From: Chloroflexota bacterium
Lineage (GTDB): Bacteria > Chloroflexota > Limnocylindria > Limnocylindrales > CSP1-4
Direction: 5' to 3'
DNA: 58,346 bases
Assembly (NCBI GenBank): GCA_003141245.1
Contig: PLLE01000039.1
Span: forward strand, 146,656-205,001
Under the pieces are notes generated by a model. It did not search any database. It saw nothing but the letters and a program-made list of their open reading frames with translations, and was not told the DNA's origin. Below, one piece after another: positions 46,496-53,224 of the stretch. Positions within the stretch are counted from its first letter, which is position 1, and every line of letters begins with the position of its first letter. The position numbers and the translations under genes were made by a program.

Positions 46496-47928
46496 TTGCC
46501 GGTTCCAGGTTGATGACTCCGATGAAGCGGAGCGTTGTCGCGCTCTATATCGGCCGGCTCGTGTCGGCCGGCTCCACTGTCCTGCTGCTCGCTGTGGTTG
46601 GCCGGCTGAAAGGCCCTGATGACCTGGGCGTCGTCGGTGTCGGAATGGCAACGGGTGCGCTGCTGTCCTCCCTGACCGAGCAGGGGGCATCCATGCTCGT
46701 CGTCCGCGCTCTGGCGCAGCGACCAGAACGCGCCCGCCAGATCGTAGGGGGCCTGACCCTCGTCCGGTCCGTCTCGGTACCTGTGGGTGTGGCCCTGACG
46801 TACGGCCTGATGACTCTCCTGTTCCCCGCCCACGCCCTCGCGATCTCCCTGGCGGCGGCCTGGCTGGCCGTCCAGCAGTCGACCGAGCTGACGCGCGCCG
46901 TTCTCGTCTGGGGAGGCCGGGCCGGCATGTCCGGTCTGCACACCTCAATCGAGAACCTGACCTGGGTGGGCGTCATGACCGCTCTGCTGCTTGCTCACGC
47001 GTCGCTCGAGGTCGCCTTCGTTGGCGGGCTGGCGGTTCTCCTGTGCTCGCTGCTGGTTGGATACGTTCTTGTCCGGATCCTGCTCGGCTGGTTCCCGACC
47101 CGACCGATGATGCAGGACGTTCGCCAGCTGCTCCGTGATACCCCGCCGTTCACCGCCTTCGTCGTCCTCGGACAGCTTTACACTCGTGTGGACACCCTCC
47201 TCATCGGCGTGTTCATGCCGGGCGGGCTAGCTGCCGCCGGGGGGTACTTCTCGGCCATGCGACTCATCGCGGGACTCGAGTACCTGCCCGACGCGCTGAC
47301 CCGGGCGATCTACCCATACCTGGCGCGTGCCTACGTCTCTGGCGCCGATACGGTACGCGGGATGATCCGCCACCCCATGGAGTTGCTGTTGTGGGTAAGC
47401 ATTCCGGTGCCGTTCGTTGCCTTCCTCGGTGCCGACTGGGGCTTTCCACTCCTGTTCGGCCCGGACGTCCTCGGCTACAGCTGGGTCCTGGTGGTTGTCG
47501 CCGTCTTCGTGCCGATGCGATTCCTCGGTTACTTGCTCGGCATCACCTTGACGACGGGCGGCGCGCAAGCCAGGCGGGCGCTCGCGGTAGCGCTGGCTGC
47601 GGTGATCGTCATCGGTCTCGACGTCGTGCTGCTGCCCCGCCTCGGGCTCGTGGCGGCCGTCATCGCGTTCATAGCGGCCTCGGCGACAACGTTCGGGATC
47701 TATTTCGTGCAAGTGTGGCGACACTTTGGCCTGCCGCCGGTCGCGAGGGCTGCTGCCGAATCGCTAGCCTGCGCGCTGCTGGCCTTCGTCGCCGGCCTGG
47801 CTCTCCGGTCGGTCGCCCCCGCTGTGGTTGCCGCGCCCGCCGCACTGGCGCTCTTCGGTGTCGTGTACGCGGCTATGTGGCTGGTCCGCCGGGCTGGACC
47901 CGGCAAGCCCAGGCCCGCGGAGGTCTGA
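46492..47928 (+). CDS. Wzx-like polysaccharide flippase (MOP superfamily)
   Basis: A 478-residue protein with about 13-14 hydrophobic helices. SVVALYIGRLVSAGSTVLLL at the N terminus and FVVLGQLYTRVDTLLIGVFM in the second half are typical of O-antigen/teichuronic-type flippases. It should move a lipid-linked glycan or glycolipid across the membrane. GTG 46492 overlaps the preceding stop as GTGA, so it is translated with the CDP-alcohol genes and probably exports their product. Confidence 0.88.
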   Translation: MIAGSRLMTPMKRSVVALYIGRLVSAGSTVLLLAVVGRLKGPDDLGVVGVGMATGALLSSLTEQGASMLVVRALAQRPERARQIVGGLTLVRSVSVPVGVALTYGLMTLLFPAHALAISLAAAWLAVQQSTELTRAVLVWGGRAGMSGLHTSIENLTWVGVMTALLLAHASLEVAFVGGLAVLLCSLLVGYVLVRILLGWFPTRPMMQDVRQLLRDTPPFTAFVVLGQLYTRVDTLLIGVFMPGGLAAAGGYFSAMRLIAGLEYLPDALTRAIYPYLARAYVSGADTVRGMIRHPMELLLWVSIPVPFVAFLGADWGFPLLFGPDVLGYSWVLVVVAVFVPMRFLGYLLGITLTTGGAQARRALAVALAAVIVIGLDVVLLPRLGLVAAVIAFIAASATTFGIYFVQVWRHFGLPPVARAAAESLACALLAFVAGLALRSVAPAVVAAPAALALFGVVYAAMWLVRRAGPGKPRPAEV

Positions 47929-48061
47929 GGGCGCGCGGTCCCGATCCCGGCGGCGACGTTCATGATCGCGACCACCAGGGCCAGAGCACCTCGCGCCAGC
48001 CGGGTGGCGCTCGGCAGGGCGAACGGTCAGAGTGCGGCTGGTGGGATCACCGGCTGTCCGA

Positions 48062-49237
48062 TCAGGTTCGCCTCTGAAGCATTCGCCGGAACAGCTGCTC
48101 GTACTCGTCGGTGACGTGATCCCACGAGTACTGAGCCTGGGCTCGGGCCGCCGCCAGCTCGCCCAAGCGTGTCCGCTGGTCGGGTGAGGCGACGAGCTCT
48201 CGGATCGCCGCCGCCAGCGACGCGCTCGAATTGCGATCGTAATAGCAGCCGGCATCGTCGAGGACCTCTCGATGCTCAGGGACGTCGTTGGCGATGATGC
48301 AAGCGCCTCGGCCCATGGCCTCGACCAGGGCCGGGTGTGTGCCGCCAACCTCTGTGGCCTGGATGTAGAGGGCGCAGTTGGACTGCAGCTCGCCATATCC
48401 CGCGCCGAAGACGTAGCCGGGCATCAGGACTCCGGGGACCGCCGCAACCTTGTCATGAAGCGACCGCCTGTATGCGTTCGCGTAGGGCGCGTCGCCCACG
48501 AGCACGAGCGGCATTCCCAGGGCCGCCTCTCCGCCCGCCTTCTCATAGGCCTCGAGGACTACGTGGGCGTTGTTCTCCGGCTCGAGCCGGCTGACGTACA
48601 GCAGATAGCCGCCGGGTCGCAGACCGAGCGAAGCGAGGGTCTCCCCGGGCGGCACCGGGAACGGGTCGGAGCCATAGGGCACATAGACGGTCGGTTTGCC
48701 GTGCCGCTCGCGGTAGTAGCGGGCGATCACGAGAGCGTCGGAAACGAGGACTATCGGCAGTTTCGGCGAAAGCCAGGCGCAGAAGCGGTAGTACATGCGG
48801 CCCGCGAGCCCCCACTTGCGGCGCTCCCACTCGAGCCCATCCACGTTCAGCGCGACCTTCGCGCCGGTCAAGCGCGGAACCACGGCGAAGGGGGCATTCG
48901 CGTTGTTGCATATCAGGACGATGTCGAAGCGGCGGGGGAGTGCGTCCAGGACGGAGATCGCGGTGTGAACGACCGTGTCGAGGTACTTGTGGCGAATGGT
49001 GGGCAACACCCGAAGCCGCATCCCGCGATACTCTCGCAGGCCGTCGGGGACGACGTGAGAGCGGCCGTACACGGTTACCTGATGGCCCCGCGCCACCAGC
49101 CGACTGCCGAGCTGCTCCGCGAACGTCTCGAAACCGCCGTAGGCGGCCGGCACTCCCCGCGTGCCGGCGATCGCGATCTTCATCGGCGCTGCTGCCGCAG
49201 GGAGCTCCGGTCGGCTGGCGCTCACGAGCGGGGTCAT
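48062..49237 (-). CDS. GT4-type glycosyltransferase with a DUF1972 N-terminal domain
   Basis: A 391-residue cytoplasmic GT-B enzyme. MKIAIAGTRGVPAAYGGFET is the DUF1972 signature found in rhamnosyltransferase-like enzymes. LLYVSRLEPENNAHVVLEAY and IQATEVGGTHPALVEAMGRG are the GT4 donor-binding and E-x7-E regions. About 18 residues precede the domain, so an internal ATG is possible. It overlaps the GT2 gene by ATGA. It likely adds a hexose or deoxyhexose to the lipid-linked glycan. Confidence 0.88.
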   Translation of the reverse strand: MTPLVSASRPELPAAAAPMKIAIAGTRGVPAAYGGFETFAEQLGSRLVARGHQVTVYGRSHVVPDGLREYRGMRLRVLPTIRHKYLDTVVHTAISVLDALPRRFDIVLICNNANAPFAVVPRLTGAKVALNVDGLEWERRKWGLAGRMYYRFCAWLSPKLPIVLVSDALVIARYYRERHGKPTVYVPYGSDPFPVPPGETLASLGLRPGGYLLYVSRLEPENNAHVVLEAYEKAGGEAALGMPLVLVGDAPYANAYRRSLHDKVAAVPGVLMPGYVFGAGYGELQSNCALYIQATEVGGTHPALVEAMGRGACIIANDVPEHREVLDDAGCYYDRNSSASLAAAIRELVASPDQRTRLGELAAARAQAQYSWDHVTDEYEQLFRRMLQRRT

Positions 49238-50325
49238 GGGTGGACTCGTCCGAGGGCTCGGCCTTTGGCGCTGGCCGGCGCGTCTCCGAATTCAGGCTGC
49301 TCGTCAAGCGGCCGTTCGGCCACCGCGCCGAACCAGGCCATGATCTCCTCGTCGCTGGCTGCCCGTCGGCGCATGCTGTCGTTGCGGCGGGCCCACAGTC
49401 GCGGGATGTCACGCGCGACCGCGGCGAGGGCGCGCATCGACGACTGCTCGCGCAGGATCATCTCGCCGCCGTTGCCGGCATCTCCCCAGATGATCCATCG
49501 CCAGTCGCTCGGCCAGCCTGCCGTCAGCCCGTTTTTCAGAAGCAGGCGCCACTGGTTGGGGCTGGAGTACCGGTCGGCCGGGGGCTGCAGTATCTCGCAC
49601 CGGCCCGGCGCCAGGCTTCGGCGGTGGCGGGCGACCGCCGCGGGGGCGTACTCGCAACGCCAGCCCAGAAGCTGCGCCCGCCAGGCCAGATCCACGTCAT
49701 CCAGGTGACTGCCGAAGGATTCGTCGTAGATCTCGCCATGGTAGGCGACATTCTCGAGCATCTCGCGGCGGTACACCGCAGCTGCGCCGCTCGGCCCGAA
49801 TACGTAGTCGGCGTCGAGGTAGCTGCCCTCTGCGCGGTCTCCCGCCCCGCGCTCGGTGAAGAGCCGGTCGCGATGGGCCATGAGCCCGGTCGAGTCGAGC
49901 GTGTCATCGGGTAGCTCACGCTCCAGCAGTTCAGCGGAGTTCCCGAGCATGTCCTCCGGCCGAAAACGAATCAGCCGGCCGGCGACGGATCCGACCCAAG
50001 GATCGCGATCGAACGGCTCGAGGGCTCGGGCGAGGAAATCCCGATGGAGCCGGACGTCGGGGCTGAGGACGAGGTGGAAGTCCGCGGGGGCGAATGCCAT
50101 CGCCCTGTTGTGGCCGGCAGCGAAGCCAAGGTTGGTCTCAGAGCGCAGGAACCGAGCGCGGGGCAGGGCCGCCCGGGCGCGTGCCAGACCGTCGTCCGCG
50201 GAGGCGTCGTCGAGGATGCTCACCTCGTCGGCTGGCCGAGTCTGAGCGTCGAGCGCGGCCAAACACGCGGCGATGTCACTCGCCGAGTCGTGTAGGAGGA
50301 TCGAGACGGTAACGGTCAGGGCCAT
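49234..50325 (-). CDS. GT2-family glycosyltransferase
   Basis: A 363-residue GT-A enzyme. It starts VTVSILLHDSASDIAACLAA, followed by SILDDASADDG, ETNLGFAAGHNRAM and a DXD-like segment LVLSPDVRL. FGSHLDDVDLAWRAQLLGW carries the catalytic-base Asp. These features match rhamnosyltransferase/WbbL-like GT2 proteins. It forms a two-gene minus-strand unit with the GT4 gene. Confidence 0.88.
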   Translation of the reverse strand: MALTVTVSILLHDSASDIAACLAALDAQTRPADEVSILDDASADDGLARARAALPRARFLRSETNLGFAAGHNRAMAFAPADFHLVLSPDVRLHRDFLARALEPFDRDPWVGSVAGRLIRFRPEDMLGNSAELLERELPDDTLDSTGLMAHRDRLFTERGAGDRAEGSYLDADYVFGPSGAAAVYRREMLENVAYHGEIYDESFGSHLDDVDLAWRAQLLGWRCEYAPAAVARHRRSLAPGRCEILQPPADRYSSPNQWRLLLKNGLTAGWPSDWRWIIWGDAGNGGEMILREQSSMRALAAVARDIPRLWARRNDSMRRRAASDEEIMAWFGAVAERPLDEQPEFGDAPASAKGRALGRVHP

Positions 50326-50421
50326 CGGCCAGCCCGTTGGAGGCCACGGTCCGCCAGGCGGGAGCTTAGCATCGTCGTTTCCACGAGTGTGAATTGTGCC
50401 TGATAGGCCGCGGTGGCCACG

Positions 50422-50646
50422 TCAACCAGCGACCTCGTCGTGCAGGCCGGCGAACATGCCTAGCAGCGCCAGTGCCAGGCCCACAAGTATGGCGGCGCGG
50501 GAAGGACCGGGCAAGTCGTACACGGCGAAGCCAATGCCGTAGAACAGGATCAGTCCGGCCATGGCTGCCACGACGGGCTCATGCGTGCCAGCTTCCGATT
50601 GCGGCTCGCCTCCGCCATCCCCTGTGGGGATCCCGCGTGTTCTCAT
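50422..50646 (-). CDS. Possible small membrane protein with two helices
   Basis: A 74-residue frame from ATG 50646 (start possibly 50712). After a polar N terminus come two hydrophobic segments, VVAAMAGLILFYGIGFAVY and AAILVGLALALLGMFAGL, separated by a short DLPGPSR loop. This is the pattern of a real two-pass protein and unlike the arginine-rich shadow frames nearby. No good ribosome site is seen and no family is recognised. It fills part of the 554-bp gap between divergent glycosyltransferases. Confidence 0.45.
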   Translation of the reverse strand: MRTRGIPTGDGGGEPQSEAGTHEPVVAAMAGLILFYGIGFAVYDLPGPSRAAILVGLALALLGMFAGLHDEVAG

Positions 50647-50844
50647 CGCGGGAGGACGACGTGGGGGGACGGCAGGTGCGGAAGCAGGCCTCCCGGAATG
50701 CCTCTGGCACAAAGATCGGCCTTATCACGCCCGACGTGCCCCGCGCTGACTACTGCGATGATGCGCTTTCCCTTGTCCACGATATGACGATACCAGAGGC
50801 TGACCGCATGGTCAGGCCGTTCCAACCGAGCCAGCCGTGGCGAG

Positions 50845-50873
50845 TTCAAGGCGGGCCGCGAGGTCGCTACACT
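50845..50873 (+). promoter_or_regulatory. Possible promoter TTCAAG-17-TACACT before a glycosyltransferase
   Basis: TACACT (50868-50873) ends 6 bp before GTG 50880. A weak TTCAAG -35 box lies at the normal 17-bp spacing. There is no ribosome site near the GTG, so the mRNA may be leaderless. Confidence 0.45.
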
Positions 50874-50879
50874 GCGCTC

Positions 50880-52058
50880 GTGCGTGAACGAAGCATCCTG
50901 CTGCTCCATCCAACCGACGAGCCGTACGGTTCCGACCGGTCGCTCCTACGCGCGGCCGTCGGCCTCCATGAAAGAGGCTGGCGCGTCCGTATCCTCGTGA
51001 GCGACGACCAGCGACCGGGCTGGCTGACCGAGCAAGCCGCAGCCGCAGGGATCCCGGTAGGGCACGGCCCTCTGGCCCCGGCTCGAAGGCGGTATTTCGG
51101 GCTTCGTCAGTTGCCAGCTTACTGTCGTCGCCTGCTCAAGGCCCGCCGTTGGGTCAGGCAAGAGGTCGACTCGTTCGAACCCTCGGTCGTCATGGTCAAC
51201 ACGAGTTCCCTGCTCGTCGGGGGATTCATTGGTCGGCCGCACGGCATCCGGCTCGTCTGGTACGTCCACGAGATCGTTACCGAGCCGAAGCTCATGAGCT
51301 GGGTCTTTCGACTCATGCCATCTCTCACTGGCGACCTCGTCCTGGCGGTGTCGCACTCCGCGCGGCGTCATCTGACGCCGTTCCGCTTCCGCCGATCCAA
51401 GGTGGTGACGCTGTGGAACGCCATCGAGCCGAGGCCACAGGGGCCACCTGGCCGGCAGCAACCGCCCCTGGTCGCCTTCGTCGGCCGGTTGAATCGGTGG
51501 AAGGGCTACGAGGTGCTCGTCGAGGCTGCTGCATTGCTGGCTGACGAGTTGCCGGACGTGAGGTTCGCGATCGCAGGAGATCCGCCCGCCGGCGAGGAGT
51601 GGCGAACGGATGCGCTCAAGGCCGAGGTCGAGCGCTTAGGGCTGATTGATCGGTTCGAGCTTCTCGGGTTCGTGAAGGACGGGGCTGCGGTCTTCGAGCG
51701 GGCTACGATCGCGGTCGTGCCTTCCACCTGGCCGGAGCCGTTCGGCAGCGTCACCCTCGAGGCGATGTGGGCCGGGACGCCGGTCATCGCGTCCGCTCAC
51801 GGCGGCAGCCTGGAGATCGTCAAGGCGGGCAAGTCCGGTTTGCTCGTCCCTGCTGGCGACCCGTATGCCCTGGCAGGAGCGATCAGGCGGTTGATGCTGG
51901 ATCCGGCATTGCGCCGGAGGGTCGCTGAGGCGGGGCGGCGTCGGGCTTTGGAGGAGTTCTCTCCCGAGCGGCTGCAGGAGAAGCTGGATGAGGCGCTGAC
52001 CAGGCTCTTGCAGGACGGTCCCCGTACCGCATCGGACGCAGCCCGGCCCGCGCAGTGA
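50880..52058 (+). CDS. GT4-family glycosyltransferase
   Basis: A 392-residue GT-B enzyme. The N-terminal HPTDEPYGSDRSLLRAAVGL holds the acceptor-side Gly loop. LVAFVGRLNRWKGYEVLVEA and STWPEPFGSVTLEAMWAGTP carry the nucleotide-sugar site with E-x7-E. GTG 50880 is chosen because the domain begins immediately (RERSILLLHP) and a -10 box lies just upstream; the longer upstream reading is not protein-like. Its stop is four bases before the overlapping next gene's main body, indicating an operon. Confidence 0.9.
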   Translation: MRERSILLLHPTDEPYGSDRSLLRAAVGLHERGWRVRILVSDDQRPGWLTEQAAAAGIPVGHGPLAPARRRYFGLRQLPAYCRRLLKARRWVRQEVDSFEPSVVMVNTSSLLVGGFIGRPHGIRLVWYVHEIVTEPKLMSWVFRLMPSLTGDLVLAVSHSARRHLTPFRFRRSKVVTLWNAIEPRPQGPPGRQQPPLVAFVGRLNRWKGYEVLVEAAALLADELPDVRFAIAGDPPAGEEWRTDALKAEVERLGLIDRFELLGFVKDGAAVFERATIAVVPSTWPEPFGSVTLEAMWAGTPVIASAHGGSLEIVKAGKSGLLVPAGDPYALAGAIRRLMLDPALRRRVAEAGRRRALEEFSPERLQEKLDEALTRLLQDGPRTASDAARPAQ

Positions 52059-53065
52059 CTCGCCGGATCACCGTCATCACCGTCACTTTTCAGTCGGCTG
52101 CCGAGATAGGCGACTCCCTGGCCTCCGCTCGCGTCGCCGCCGAACGGGCGGGGATCGACCTGGAGTTCGTCGTCATCGACAATGCCTCGACCGATGGCTC
52201 AGCCGAGGTTGCGGCGTCGGCCGCCGGCGGTGCCGTCGTCATTCGAAACGCGGAGAACGTCGGCTTCGGCGCGGCGAACAACCAGGCCTTCGAGGTCGCG
52301 ACCGGGGATGCCTGGCTGCTGCTCAATCCCGACGCTCGTCTGGAGCCGGACGCGCTCCAGCTGTTGTTGCGGTATTACGACGACCACTCGCGGGCGGCAG
52401 GTGTCGCTCCGGCGATCGCCGGCGGCGGGGCGCGTGGCGGGTCCTTCGAGCCCGGAGGAGCCGAGAGCGCCGGAATGTTGCCCGGCACCGCCTCCGCCAT
52501 TGGGCACTTCCTGTTCCTGAACCGGCTCCTGCCGGATGATCGCGGAGGGGCGTGGCGCGGCTTCCAGCTAACCCGGCGTCCGAGGCTCGGCCCTCGCCGG
52601 GTCGAGTGGGCGAGCGCTGCTGCGCTCCTGTTGAGGCCGGCCGCGATCCGCCAGGTGGGTGGCTTCGATCCAACCATCTTCATGTACGGCGAGGACGTGG
52701 AGCTCGGCGAGCGGCTCGCGCGGGCGGGCTGGCAGATGTGGCTTGTCCCCGGAGCCCACGCCTGGCACACCATCGCCTCGAGCCAGTCCGGCGTCTCGAC
52801 GCGCTGGATCGACAGCCTCCACGGCGCCATGGCACGCCGGTCGGGCAGGTTCCGGCTGACCGTCTTCGACTTCGTGCTCGGAGTCAGTCTGCTTACCAGG
52901 GCTGCTGCGACGCGCGGACGACGACCCGAGGCGTGTCTACATCGGCGCAGGATGAAGGCGTCCGGAGGCCGAGCCCTCCGATTGGCGCTGACGGCCGCGC
53001 ACCACGGCCCCTCCGCGGCCCCCGATCGAGCAGCGCCCGAAGTCCGGGAGCCGAACGTTCGATAG
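52055..53065 (+). CDS. GT2-family glycosyltransferase
   Basis: A 336-residue GT-A enzyme starting RRITVITVTFQSAAEIGDSL. FVVIDNASTDGSAEV, NVGFGAANNQAFE, LLLNPDARLEPDAL and FMYGEDVELGERLARAGWQ are classic rhamnosyltransferase/WbbL-like segments, including the DXD-type and catalytic Asp. GTG 52055 overlaps the stop of the GT4 gene by 4 bp. The C-terminal ~40 residues are polar and unstructured. Confidence 0.9.
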   Translation: MTRRITVITVTFQSAAEIGDSLASARVAAERAGIDLEFVVIDNASTDGSAEVAASAAGGAVVIRNAENVGFGAANNQAFEVATGDAWLLLNPDARLEPDALQLLLRYYDDHSRAAGVAPAIAGGGARGGSFEPGGAESAGMLPGTASAIGHFLFLNRLLPDDRGGAWRGFQLTRRPRLGPRRVEWASAAALLLRPAAIRQVGGFDPTIFMYGEDVELGERLARAGWQMWLVPGAHAWHTIASSQSGVSTRWIDSLHGAMARRSGRFRLTVFDFVLGVSLLTRAAATRGRRPEACLHRRRMKASGGRALRLALTAAHHGPSAAPDRAAPEVREPNVR

Positions 53066-53160
53066 CCTTCACGCCGGCCGATTCGCTGGTCGATCGCATC
53101 AGCGGTCGCCCATCAGCGGGCGTCCACCGATCGCCGCTGGTATCGCGAACGTTCGAGCTA

Positions 53161-53190
53161 TTGAGCGGGCCCACTGCCTGCGTGTACAGT
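53161..53190 (+). promoter_or_regulatory. Promoter TTGAGC-18-TACAGT before the glycosidase gene
   Basis: TTGAGC (53161-53166) and TACAGT (53185-53190) are 18 bp apart, the best -35/-10 pair in the window. Transcription should begin near 53197. Confidence 0.55.
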
Positions 53191-53224
53191 CTCGATGCAC
53201 ATCCGTAGGCTCGGAGGCCTTCTG

